Source of the DNA: an uncultured Collinsella sp.
GTDB lineage: Bacteria; Actinomycetota; Coriobacteriia; Coriobacteriales; Coriobacteriaceae
Assembly (NCBI GenBank): GCA_900544115.1
Contig: UQTW01000014.1
Span: forward strand, 1 to 64,000
Reading direction: 5' to 3'
DNA: 64,000 bases
The position numbers were made by a program, and so were the translations under genes. Shown one piece after another: positions 16,842-24,622 of the stretch (its first letter is position 1; each line of letters starts with the position of its first letter). The notes under the pieces are model-generated. The model was not told the origin of the DNA and did no database searches. It worked only from the letters and a program-made list of their open reading frames with translations.

Positions 16842-17894
16842 ATGATCGCTTCCGAGCTTTTCGGCACCGCGCCGTGCGGTACCCCCGTTCATCGTTACAC
16901 CCTCAACGGGCCCGAGATCTGCGTTCGCATTATGGACTATGGCGCCACCGTGCTGGGTATCGACGTGCCCGACATTCCCGGCAACGTGCGCGATGTGGTG
17001 TTGGGTTTCGATAAGCTCGAGGATTACTTTGACAACCCCGCCTGCTTTGGCGCGACCATCGGCCCCGTGGCAAACCGCACCGCGGGCGCCACGATCACCA
17101 TCGACGGCACGGACTGGCATATGTCGGCCAACGAAGGCATCAACAACCTGCACAGCGATCTTGAGCATGGTCTGCACAAGCGCGTATGGGACGCTGAGCT
17201 CGACGAGACTCACAACGCCGTGCGTATGACCACCTCGCTTGAGGATGGCGAGCTGGGTCTTCCCGGCAACCGCACCTTTACGGCCGTGTTTACCGTTACA
17301 CGCACCGGACGTTTCCGTATCGAGTATGGCTGCAAGAGCGACCGCGCCACCTACGTGTCCATGACCAACCACACGTACTTTAACCTTGCCGGTCATAACG
17401 CCGGCATGGACTGTGAGCACTTCTTTGTTGCCAACGCCGCCCACTACCTGCCCATTGATGACCAGAACATTCCCACCGGCGAGATTGCTCCAGTCGAGGG
17501 AACACCGTTTGACTTTCGCGAGCTGCGTCCCGTCGCACCCGGCATGGAGGCCGACGACCCGCAGATTAAGCAGGCACGCGGCTACGATCACTGCCTGTGT
17601 ATCGATGGCTATCAGTACGGCCGCAACCTGCGCCGCGCCCTGCATGTTGAGGAGATGTGGACCGGCCGCGAGCTGGACTACTACACCACCGCCCCGGGCG
17701 TGCAGCTCTACACCGGCAACTGGCTGGGCGACGAGCATGCCAAGGACGACGCCAACTATGGCTGTGGCGCCGGCTTTGCCCTCGAGGCCGAGATGTACCC
17801 CGACACGCCGCACCAGCCGCTGTTCCCGCAGGGCATTGTGGGCCCAGGTCACCCCTACAGCAATGTGATCGAGTACCACTTTATGAGGCACTAA
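16842..17894 (+). CDS. galM: Aldose 1-epimerase (galactose mutarotase)
   Basis: About 350 residues from the ATG at 16842, which has TAGGA before it; the frame stays open to 16782 without a ribosome site. Family signatures: MDYGATVLGIDVPD, conserved His in NHTYFNLAGH, and the late Glu/Tyr region PGVQLYTGNWLG. It interconverts alpha and beta anomers of glucose or galactose in the cytoplasm, feeding kinases downstream of glycoside hydrolysis. It diverges from the DeoR gene. Confidence 0.9.
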   Translation: MIASELFGTAPCGTPVHRYTLNGPEICVRIMDYGATVLGIDVPDIPGNVRDVVLGFDKLEDYFDNPACFGATIGPVANRTAGATITIDGTDWHMSANEGINNLHSDLEHGLHKRVWDAELDETHNAVRMTTSLEDGELGLPGNRTFTAVFTVTRTGRFRIEYGCKSDRATYVSMTNHTYFNLAGHNAGMDCEHFFVANAAHYLPIDDQNIPTGEIAPVEGTPFDFRELRPVAPGMEADDPQIKQARGYDHCLCIDGYQYGRNLRRALHVEEMWTGRELDYYTTAPGVQLYTGNWLGDEHAKDDANYGCGAGFALEAEMYPDTPHQPLFPQGIVGPGHPYSNVIEYHFMRH

Positions 17895-17920
17895 GCCCAC
17901 AACGCGACATATCGCACAGC

Positions 17921-17957
17921 AGCGCCCGCCGGCACCACCGCCGGCGGGCGCTTTTTC
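17921..17957 (+). terminator. Intrinsic terminator of galM
   Basis: Perfect 13-bp stem AGCGCCCGCCGGC with GCCGGCGGGCGCT followed by TTTTC. Confidence 0.92.
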
Positions 17958-17999
17958 ATCTTTTGGGCTCATTTTCGCTGTGACTGTATGAGTGACATA

Positions 18000-18156
18000 T
18001 CAAAACTATGCCCATTTACTACGTTTAGCCCGGGTTGCTCGACCATGCACCGGTTTTTGTTAAATTCGCGAGCCGTCTACCTGCGGTTTTGTTTTTCTCA
18101 AATTCGACATGCTCGGCGATAGCCGATCAAACGTAGTAAATGGACATAGTTTTTGA
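18000..18156. repeat. Long inverted-repeat element, family B
   Basis: Arms of 27-28 bases (18000-18026 and 18129-18156) match except for one substitution and one inserted T. They enclose about 100 bases without a coding frame. It looks like a MITE-like or REPIN-like element. It fills the space between galM and the orphan EIIB; 18157-18220 shows nothing else. Confidence 0.7.
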
Positions 18157-18220
18157 CAGGCGGTATCGCGCGCGTCCCTCGCAAGGGCAAAATGATCCTT
18201 TTTCCTCCGCCCCCAGGGGA

Positions 18221-18703
18221 TCACGTGAGCAGGTTCTCGAGGGGATCGGGATTGGAGCTGGGGAGGTAGCGGATTTCTAGCTCTATGCCGAGCTTTTGCA
18301 ACTCTTTGAAGGCGGTGATGTCCGCATCGCCTACGGCAACGGCAGGCGTTACAGAGCGCTTGCCCTCCCCTGCTTGCATATGGCCAATGCTAATCTTGGT
18401 AATCGGCACACCGCCCTTAACCAGCGCGAGTGCATCGGCGGGCGAGGCCACCATGATCAGAATCCATTGACGCGGCGTTGCGGTATGAATGATGTCGATG
18501 GTCCTTTGCACCGAAAAAAACCGCGTCCACACGCCCTCGGGCGCCGCCACCCTCATGGGTGCCCACTGGCGCGAATCCGCCGCGATCTCATCGTTGACAA
18601 TTAAGACAAGATTGGAACCCACGGCTTCGTTCCACAGCTCAACATCTTGCCCGTAAATGAAACGATCATCGATACGCGTGAGAAGGATCTTGGGTTGAGC
18701 CAT
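18221..18703 (-). CDS. Mannose-family PTS EIIB paralogue lacking the active-site His
   Basis: A 160-residue protein aligning end to end with the EIIB at 28784 (both start MAxPxILLTRID, share GSNL, KGGVPI, FKEL and LEIR). In active EIIBs of this family the phosphorylated His lies in RLVHGQ (H17 at 28784); here it is RFIYGQ with Tyr17, so it cannot take part in the usual phosphotransfer. It stands alone, with no EIIA, EIIC or EIID beside it. It may be a regulatory or sugar-sensing relic, or a decaying gene, though the frame is intact and the rest is well conserved. Confidence 0.85.
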   Translation of the reverse strand: MAQPKILLTRIDDRFIYGQDVELWNEAVGSNLVLIVNDEIAADSRQWAPMRVAAPEGVWTRFFSVQRTIDIIHTATPRQWILIMVASPADALALVKGGVPITKISIGHMQAGEGKRSVTPAVAVGDADITAFKELQKLGIELEIRYLPSSNPDPLENLLT

Positions 18704-18792
18704 CGCTGCCCCATTCTGCTTGAGACCCGTAAGAGCAAGACATCACGTCTCCAATATTAGTGCATTTAAAGTGAGAAAAGCGGCAAGAACCC

Positions 18793-18821
18793 TTGCGCGG
18801 ATTTGCGATGTCCCGTATCAT
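18793..18821 (+). promoter_or_regulatory. Probable tRNA promoter
   Basis: TTGCGC (18793-18798) and TATCAT (18816-18821) with a 17-base spacer, ending about 40 bases before the tRNA. The gene is not in an array. Confidence 0.5.
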
Positions 18822-18860
18822 AAACAGCCGTTGACGCCTCAGTTGCGTCACCACATGGCC

Positions 18861-18936
18861 GCCAGCGTAGCTCAGTTGGTAGAGCACCGCTCTCGTAAAG
18901 CGGGGGTCACCGGTTCGAGCCCGGTCGCTGGCTCCA
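18861..18936 (+). tRNA. tRNA-Thr (anticodon CGU), CCA encoded
   Basis: A complete cloverleaf: acceptor GCCAGCG (18861-18867) with CGCTGGC (18926-18932), D-loop with AGTTGGTAGA, anticodon stem CCGCT/AGCGG around loop CTCGTAA giving anticodon CGT, T-arm with GGTTCGAGCC. Discriminator T and encoded CCA follow. It reads ACG codons. Confidence 0.95.
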
Positions 18937-18947
18937 TTGCACAAGAT

Positions 18948-18970
18948 AGTCGCCTACGGGCGGCTTTTTT
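18948..18970 (+). terminator. Intrinsic terminator of tRNA-Thr
   Basis: A 7-bp stem AGTCGCC with GGCGGCT, a TACG loop, then six T. Confidence 0.75.
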
Positions 18971-19040
18971 GTTTCCAATTGATGCATTGCACCAAGAAAC
19001 TGCAGCAGCCCCGACGGCAGACAGCTCCCTCCAACAACAA

Positions 19041-19088
19041 AAGCCCCGCCAACTGCGGTCCCCAAGTAGACCACAATCAACGGGACTC
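19041..19088 (-). terminator. Intrinsic terminator of the lipoprotein gene
   Basis: On the minus strand, an AGTCCCG...CGGGGCT stem with partial inner pairing, followed by TTTTGTTGTTGG. The sequence is closely similar to the terminator at 19859-19904, so one seems to be a copy of the other. Confidence 0.7.
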
Positions 19089-19139
19089 AAATATGTTCCC
19101 CAGAAGAATCACAGCGGCTTTTATACGCATGAATAGGGA

Positions 19140-19715
19140 TTAAAGAGTACTCGGATCGATTGTCTGTGGATTAGTCAGGCCGTAGAAAGCAGTCTCATGG
19201 TCAGCGGATGTGACTTGGTGTCCGACTTCACATTCAACCGGAGTAGTTTCGTCAATCAGCTCATAACCGAGCCAGCCCTCTAACTCAGCACCAGGTTTTA
19301 TTTGGCGCGATTCAGGAAGATCAAGGCCTTCCGCCAACATACCCGACTTAAGCCCCTTTCCATCTTGGAAAGCCGCTATTTCATTTCCAGAAAACAAAAC
19401 AAACTGAAGATCATCCGAAACGTTTTTTGCAGTCACGTTCAAAATCAACAGTGGCTTGCCGTCACTATAACTTTCTACTCCGCGCTGCGCCCCCGTGATG
19501 GTGTACTCAATACCCGATGCTGGGATATCGCCGTCCCCGTCGCTGCCATCTTTCTCTTTTCCGGCAGCGTCTGCCCGAGCAGCAGCATAGCCTGCAGCGT
19601 AACCATCATCATAGCCCCCCTTCCCGGAGCAAGCGGTAAGGCAAGCAGAACCAGCTGCGAGCCCCAACGCCAAGAAAGCGCGCCTAGGAATTAAAGCGGT
19701 TGTGCCGAGTCCCAT
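19140..19715 (-). CDS. Small secreted lipoprotein, DUF5067-like
   Basis: A 191-residue protein with an N-terminal signal (RRAFLALGLAAGSACL) and lipobox LTAC, so it is anchored outside the membrane. A Gly/Tyr/Ala-rich stretch (DDGYAAGYAAARA) and an acidic linker follow, then a beta-rich domain with ITGAQRGVESYSDGKPLLIL and a conserved LNVTAKNVSDD region, typical of extracellular beta-sandwich domains such as DUF5067. Function unknown. The RR pair in the signal could make it a Tat substrate; a Tat system is encoded at 49590-50974. Confidence 0.6.
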   Translation of the reverse strand: MGLGTTALIPRRAFLALGLAAGSACLTACSGKGGYDDGYAAGYAAARADAAGKEKDGSDGDGDIPASGIEYTITGAQRGVESYSDGKPLLILNVTAKNVSDDLQFVLFSGNEIAAFQDGKGLKSGMLAEGLDLPESRQIKPGAELEGWLGYELIDETTPVECEVGHQVTSADHETAFYGLTNPQTIDPSTL

Positions 19716-19858
19716 AAAGAGCTCCCATCAATTAGCTATTTCTCGTATCCACAGCTATTTTAATTATTCTTCAATCCATTTAGCATCAATTGTGTCTCAA
19801 TAACTGCGTCGATCAGCCTAATTTGGCCGCTCCAATGAATCCAGCTCAAACAACAAAA

Positions 19859-19904
19859 AGCCCCGCCAACCGCAATCCCCAAAGGAACCGCGATCAGCGG
19901 GGCT
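19859..19904 (-). terminator. Intrinsic terminator after the YhcH-like gene
   Basis: On the minus strand, AGCCCCGC...GCGGGGCT with inner pairing, followed by TTTTTGTTGTTT. Confidence 0.8.
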
Positions 19905-19963
19905 CAAGCGCGCTCCCCCAAGGAAATCACGCCATCAGACGAACAGCTCAGCTGAGCAGCTCG

Positions 19964-20437
19964 CTACTCCTCCCAGTAGGCGTCGGCAAGCAACTTAAAG
20001 CAGATCTTCTTGACCGGCTGTGCGCCATCGCCCGGGAACTCGAGCGTGGGCATGTGAGGCTCACCGGCAACGAACAGCGCGAACTTGTCGTCGGCAAGAT
20101 CGCCGGCGATCGAAGCGTCGGAATCGACCAAATCGTAGTCGTCCTTCTCGTCAAACTCCTGGACCAGCGTCAGGCTACCCGTAGCGACCTTAAAGGCCTC
20201 GCGACCCTCGACGTCAATCTGCAGGTCGTGATAGCGCTGATGCGTCTCATAGTGAGCCTCGTCCTCGGGACGCGTCGTGGGAGCCATGACGTTCGCAAAG
20301 ACCTTGTCGCCCAGAATCGGATGGCTGCCGACCTCGAGCTCCGCCGGGTCGTTCTCCTCGAGCCAGTCAATCAGCACGTCGAGGCCCTTGAGCATTCCGC
20401 GGTATTCCTCGATATCGCCCAGTGCACCGTAAATCAT
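19964..20437 (-). CDS. YhcH/YjgK/YiaL (DUF386) family protein
   Basis: A 157-residue cupin-like protein with conserved HYETHQRYHDLQIDVEGRE (HxxHxD-type metal-site region). Members accompany sialic-acid, N-acetyl-hexosamine and beta-glucoside genes and are thought to act on sugar anomers or hydroxyacids. It ends the leftward group epimerase-kinase-(nagA remnant)-yhcH, so a role in amino-sugar use is likely. GAGAGGGG precedes the ATG. Confidence 0.8.
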   Translation of the reverse strand: MIYGALGDIEEYRGMLKGLDVLIDWLEENDPAELEVGSHPILGDKVFANVMAPTTRPEDEAHYETHQRYHDLQIDVEGREAFKVATGSLTLVQEFDEKDDYDLVDSDASIAGDLADDKFALFVAGEPHMPTLEFPGDGAQPVKKICFKLLADAYWEE

Positions 20438-20469
20438 CTAAATCCCCTCTCGGATCGTTTCTTTGGCGG

Positions 20470-20600
20470 CTACTCGGCAAACACGTTACCGACGCTGTTG
20501 CCACCCACATACGTCTCGACCAGGCTAAGGTCGGGATTGAACACGACAAAGTCGGCGTCGCGCCCCGGCATAATGCTACCGCACTTGTCATCGGCTCTAA
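20470..20600 (-). pseudogene. 3' remnant of a nagA-like gene
   Basis: On the minus strand this stretch encodes about 40 residues (DDKCGSIMPGRDADFVVF, then LSLVETYVGGNSVGNVFAE and a stop) that match the C-terminus of the intact NagA at 23335-24504 almost residue for residue. Nothing upstream matches NagA. It lies in the gap between the kinase gene and yhcH. The amino-acid conservation with few changes suggests a fairly recent duplication and deletion, or recombination between paralogues. Confidence 0.85.
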
Positions 20601-20641
20601 CCACAAGCAAGCAACCGATGCCGGGGCCGACGCCCAAGCTC

Positions 20642-21577
20642 TTACAGCTCGGTTACGACAACGCCATTGTAGACCTCGTCCCAACGATCCATAACCAAGT
20701 GGCCAGTCATGGGATCCATGGCGTTGAGCTTGCCGCAGGTGTTGGCGGTACGCAGCACCGTCTCGTCGTCGGCGCCGGCAGCAATCGCATGTGCGAAGCC
20801 GGCAATGGTCGAATCGCCAGAGCCCGTGGCGTTAACGGCAGGGATATCGGGCGTCTTCGCGCGGAACGCACGGCCATTGTGGAAGCCCACGGAACCGGCA
20901 GCGCCCATGGAAACGACGACCCAGGGGATATCGGAGAAGCGGGCGTCAGAGGCGAGCGCGGCGCGGAGCTCGTCCACATCGTCGGTGGTAAAGCTCGTGC
21001 CCAGAAGGCCGTTGATCTCGGTCAGGTTAGGCTTGACCAGCTCGGGCTTGACCTCGGACTTAAGGGCTGCCTCGAGCGAAGCACCCGAGGTATCGAGCAG
21101 CACCTTGGCACCGGCGTTCTCGGCAATGCCCGTGATCTTGGCATAGTAGTCTGCCTCGACACCGCGGGGCAGCGAACCCGAAATGGTGACGACGTCGGCC
21201 TTGCCCGCAAGCTCAGTAAACTTGGCGGTAAAGGCATCGAGCTCCTCAGGGGCAATTGTCGGGCCGCTCTCGAGCAACTCGGTCTGGTTGCCGGCGTGGA
21301 GGATGTTAAGGCAAATACGGGTCTCGCCCTTGATGGGCACAAAGTCGTTGTTAATACCGTTGGCGTCCATGAGCTCGGCCATGTAGGCGCCCATGTGGCC
21401 GCCGAGCAGACCGGTTGCCACAACGTCGTCGCCCAGCTGACCCAGGACGCGAGCCACGTTGAGGCCCTTGCCGCCGGCGGTCTTTTCGGGCGTCACACGG
21501 TTGACGTCGTCGATAATGAGCTCATCGAGCTGATAGCGCGTATCGACAGACGGGTTCATCGTAACGGTGAGGATCAT
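20642..21577 (-). CDS. PfkB-family sugar-phosphate kinase (tagatose-6-phosphate kinase / 1-phosphofructokinase)
   Basis: A 311-residue kinase of the LacC/FruK branch. GGKGLN at 35-40 binds substrate, GETRICLNI is the substrate-phosphate region, and the catalytic Asp is D255 in NATGSGDSTIAGF. It probably makes tagatose-1,6- or fructose-1,6-bisphosphate. With agaS and nagA nearby, tagatose-6-phosphate from galactosamine is the likely substrate; this is inferred from context. It is transcribed with the epimerase-like gene just upstream (59-base gap). Confidence 0.85.
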   Translation of the reverse strand: MILTVTMNPSVDTRYQLDELIIDDVNRVTPEKTAGGKGLNVARVLGQLGDDVVATGLLGGHMGAYMAELMDANGINNDFVPIKGETRICLNILHAGNQTELLESGPTIAPEELDAFTAKFTELAGKADVVTISGSLPRGVEADYYAKITGIAENAGAKVLLDTSGASLEAALKSEVKPELVKPNLTEINGLLGTSFTTDDVDELRAALASDARFSDIPWVVVSMGAAGSVGFHNGRAFRAKTPDIPAVNATGSGDSTIAGFAHAIAAGADDETVLRTANTCGKLNAMDPMTGHLVMDRWDEVYNGVVVTEL

Positions 21578-21636
21578 TTTTAGCTCCTTATCTCGCAGGC
21601 TCCTTGTGCCTCGCGATACGAGTCGACAAAACGGAA

Positions 21637-22518
21637 TTACAGAATCTCAATCGTGAACGAGCGAACGACGGTCTCCTTAGGCTTGGCGACAAGGCAGCCG
21701 CGCTTGTGCTCAAGCACGTCATCCTCATCGGAACAGGTCGAAAGGCCGCCCCAGGGCTCAACTGCCACAAAATCGCCCTCGGGCTTACTCCACACAATGA
21801 GATACGGGAAACCCTTAAAGCTCAGGCGAACGCCCTTGTCCTCGCCCTTCTTGGAAAGCGTGACCTGACGGCTCTCAAGCACGTCAAAGATGGTCTCCGC
21901 AAAATCGAAGAGCTCATGCGACAGGGGCAGCGTCTTTCCCACCATGGGGTTCTTTGAACGATTAGCTACATCAATCAATCCGGTCGAGGGCACGGCGGTG
22001 CAAAGCTCCGCAGCCTCGTCTTTCTCGAAGCGCAACTCGTAGTCCGTATAGGCCTCGCCCTCGTCGAGCGGGCACCTAAAGCCGGGGTGTCCACCAATAA
22101 AGAACGGCATGTCCTCGGTGCCCTCGTTGGTCACCTCATAGGAAACGCGCACGGCGGCGTCCTCGAGCGTATAACGGGCGACGAGCTTAAACGGGTACGG
22201 ATAATCGCTCAGCAGCGCGGCGTTATCCTCCGAAGCCAGGCACATCGCCAGCTCGTTCTCGCCTTGGCTCTGCAGCTTCCACTCCTGCTTGCGCGCAAAG
22301 CCGTGGCGAGCGAGCTTTACATGATGCCCGGCAAACGTCATGGCGCTACCATCGCGCAAGCCTCCGCAAATCGGGAAGCAAATCGGTGCCTGGCCGGACC
22401 ACACGGCGGGATCGCCCTGCCACAAATACTCGCGACCTCCAGCCTCAATCGAGGTAAACGAACCACCAGCTGTGGACACCTTAATAGAAATCGAATCGTT
22501 GGAGAGAGCGTATTCCAT
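21637..22518 (-). CDS. Aldose 1-epimerase-family protein (LacX-like)
   Basis: About 293 residues from the ATG at 22518, preceded by AAAGGATG; the longer frame to 22653 has no ribosome site. It has the GalM beta-sandwich signatures (GGREYLWQGDPAVW, FPICGGLRDG, GGHPGFRCPLDEG) in the YeaD/LacX branch, whose members act on sugars or hexose-6-phosphates. It heads the leftward group with the kinase, fitting anomer conversion of the kinase substrate. Confidence 0.82.
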   Translation of the reverse strand: MEYALSNDSISIKVSTAGGSFTSIEAGGREYLWQGDPAVWSGQAPICFPICGGLRDGSAMTFAGHHVKLARHGFARKQEWKLQSQGENELAMCLASEDNAALLSDYPYPFKLVARYTLEDAAVRVSYEVTNEGTEDMPFFIGGHPGFRCPLDEGEAYTDYELRFEKDEAAELCTAVPSTGLIDVANRSKNPMVGKTLPLSHELFDFAETIFDVLESRQVTLSKKGEDKGVRLSFKGFPYLIVWSKPEGDFVAVEPWGGLSTCSDEDDVLEHKRGCLVAKPKETVVRSFTIEIL

Positions 22519-22674
22519 TGCCCATCCTTTCGAACAACTGCTTTTTGCTCGCAAGAACCCGTCTCGGCCCTGACCAAAGGACAAACCCGCACGTTCATCG
22601 ATGCGTCCGGTATCCCAGCCATGCAACGGGGTACCATACAGACATTGATGCAATTACAGCTGAAAGGCCTTCTT

Positions 22675-23259
22675 ATGCGAACCATCATCCTCTATGCCTC
22701 ACGTCACCACGGCAATACGAAAAAGCTCGTAGACGCCATCGTCGAGGCGCACCCCGAAATCGATACCCTCGACGTGAAGTCACTCGGGAAAAACGAATAC
22801 CCCGACCTGCACGAATACCATCTGATCGGCGTCGCCACGGGCATCTATTACTCCGAGATCGACAAGGACATGGCACGCGTGCTCACTAACGTGCTGCAGC
22901 CGCAGGACAAGGTGTTTGGCCTTATGACCTACGGTGGCAAAAACAAGTGGTACGGCAAGGATATCGATGGTATCTGCCGCATGAGGCAGGCCATCTTTAT
23001 GGGTGTCTACGGCTGCCCCGGCTTTGACACGTGGGGGCCGTTCAAGCTCGCTGGCGGTGTCCAAAAGGGACACCCGACCGCTGAGGAAATTAAGGGCGCC
23101 GTCGACTTCTTCGACAAGATCGAAGACGAGTATGGCGACATCATCGTCGAAGAGTACGCCAAGCGCGAGAAGCGCCTAGCATACGAGAAGGAGCATCCTG
23201 CAGGAGGCCTGGTGGCCGGCATTAAGCGCACGGCAAAGAAGATCGCTAACAAGCTGTAA
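22675..23259 (+). CDS. Flavodoxin
   Basis: A 194-residue protein with a flavodoxin fold: FMN phosphate loop YASRHHGNTKK near residue 8, then IGVATGIYYSEIDKD and MTYGGKNKWYG for flavin contacts, and a long basic C-terminal helix. I chose the ATG at 22675 because it directly precedes the flavodoxin fold; the frame stays open far upstream (to 22087), but that part is antisense to the epimerase gene. It stands alone and ends at a terminator. Its redox partner is unknown. Confidence 0.85.
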   Translation: MRTIILYASRHHGNTKKLVDAIVEAHPEIDTLDVKSLGKNEYPDLHEYHLIGVATGIYYSEIDKDMARVLTNVLQPQDKVFGLMTYGGKNKWYGKDIDGICRMRQAIFMGVYGCPGFDTWGPFKLAGGVQKGHPTAEEIKGAVDFFDKIEDEYGDIIVEEYAKREKRLAYEKEHPAGGLVAGIKRTAKKIANKL

Positions 23260-23290
23260 CTGTAAAGGTGCTTTTGAGCGTTTAACCCAT

Positions 23291-23330
23291 ACGGCGGGTC
23301 CGAGCAGATTCGGGCCCGCCGTCTTTTTCT
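23291..23330 (+). terminator. Intrinsic terminator of the flavodoxin gene
   Basis: ACGGCGGGTCCGA pairs with TCGGGCCCGCCGT, followed by CTTTTTCT. Confidence 0.85.
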
Positions 23331-23334
23331 ATCG

Positions 23335-24504
23335 TTACTCGGTAAAGGCGTTGCCGACGCTCTGGCCGCCAACATACGTCTCGACGAGGGTGAGCTCACG
23401 GTCGAACACGACAAAGTCGGCGTCGCGACCCGGCATGATGCTGCCGCACTTATCCTCGATGTGCGCGGAGCGCGCCGGCACCTCGGTTGCCATGCGAATG
23501 GCGATATCGGCGCTGGCGATGCCCCAGTCGACGATGTTCTTGACGCCCTGGGCAAGCGTGAGCACCGAGCCGGCAATGCTCTTGCCGTCGGCGAGCCAGC
23601 ACAGGTTGTCCTTCATGATGACGTCCATGCCGCCACTGGTGTAGCTGCCCTCGGGCATGCCGCCGCAGCCCAGGCAGTCGGTGATGAGCACCGTATGCTG
23701 CCAGCCCTTTGCCTGCAGCAGCGCCTTGATGGCGGCAGGGTTCACGTGCTTGCCATCACAGATGATCTCGGCGTAGGTCTCGGGCGTGGACATGGCAGCA
23801 CCCACGACACCGGGCTCACGGTGATGCAGACCGCGCTGGCCGTTATAGGTATGCGTAAAGCAGCTGGCGCCGGCGTTGATGGCGGCGATGCACTCATCGT
23901 AGGTGGCGTCGGAGTGACCGATGCTGGTCACCACACCCTTGGCGTTCAAAGCAGCCGCATAAGCAGGGGCACCGTCGCGCTCGGCCGCCATGGCGCTCTT
24001 AACGATGCGGCCGCCCGCAGCCTCCTGCCACTGATCGAAGACCTCCTCGGAGGGGTCGATCAGATAAGCGGGGTTCTGCGCGCCCACGTGCTTCATGGTA
24101 AAGAAGGGGCCCTCCAGGTAGATGCCCTGAATGCGAGCACCGCAGAAGTCGGGGCCGCGGCCTTCGTCAGCCTGGGCGATGGCGGCGCAGGCGTCCTTAA
24201 TCTGCTCGACGCCATCGGTGAACGTCGTGGGCAGCCAGCTGGTGGTACCACGACGGGCGAGCTCGGTCGAGCTGATATCGATGCCCTCGGGATCGTTATC
24301 GGTAGTCGAGTGGTTATAGAAGCCATGGATGTGGGTGTCGACCATACCCGGTGCGATCCACGATCCCGTGTAGTCCTTAATCTCGCAAGAGGGCTCGTCG
24401 GCCTGCCAGGCGCCAAAGACGCCATCCTCGACCATAAGATAGCCGCCCAGTTGCGGACCTGCCGGCAAGAAGAACTTGTCAGCCTTAATTGCGTACGTGC
24501 TCAT
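23335..24504 (-). CDS. nagA: N-acetylhexosamine-6-phosphate deacetylase
   Basis: About 389 residues from the ATG at 24504, which has AAGGAG 5 bases upstream. Amidohydrolase fold with metal-binding H58 and H60 in VDTHIHGFYNH, GHSDATYDECIAAI, THTYNGQRGLHHREPG, and the catalytic Asp in LITDCLGCGGMPEG. It removes acetate from GlcNAc-6-P or GalNAc-6-P. Lying between agaS and a flavodoxin, and with an aga-type PTS upstream, it may act as AgaA on GalNAc-6-P. Its last 40 codons are duplicated at 20470-20600. Confidence 0.93.
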   Translation of the reverse strand: MSTYAIKADKFFLPAGPQLGGYLMVEDGVFGAWQADEPSCEIKDYTGSWIAPGMVDTHIHGFYNHSTTDNDPEGIDISSTELARRGTTSWLPTTFTDGVEQIKDACAAIAQADEGRGPDFCGARIQGIYLEGPFFTMKHVGAQNPAYLIDPSEEVFDQWQEAAGGRIVKSAMAAERDGAPAYAAALNAKGVVTSIGHSDATYDECIAAINAGASCFTHTYNGQRGLHHREPGVVGAAMSTPETYAEIICDGKHVNPAAIKALLQAKGWQHTVLITDCLGCGGMPEGSYTSGGMDVIMKDNLCWLADGKSIAGSVLTLAQGVKNIVDWGIASADIAIRMATEVPARSAHIEDKCGSIMPGRDADFVVFDRELTLVETYVGGQSVGNAFTE

Positions 24505-24559
24505 ATGCACTCCTTGCTTCTAAAGCAGTTGACCGTGGTGATACTTATACCCGGTTCAA

Positions 24560-24604
24560 GTAAAAACAAAAAGCGCCCGCCCGCCGTTATGAGCGGACGG
24601 GCGC
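24560..24604 (-). terminator. Intrinsic terminator between agaS and nagA
   Basis: On the minus strand, GCGCCCGTCCGC pairs with GCGGGCGGGCGC and is followed by TTTTTGTTTTT. nagA therefore probably has its own promoter or depends on read-through. Confidence 0.88.
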
Positions 24605-24622
24605 CCTTACAGGGGGACGCGA

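Noticed and set aside
22087..22674. N-terminal extension of the flavodoxin
   Set aside because: The stretch is antisense to the epimerase-like gene and lacks flavodoxin features; the ATG at 22675 begins the fold directly.
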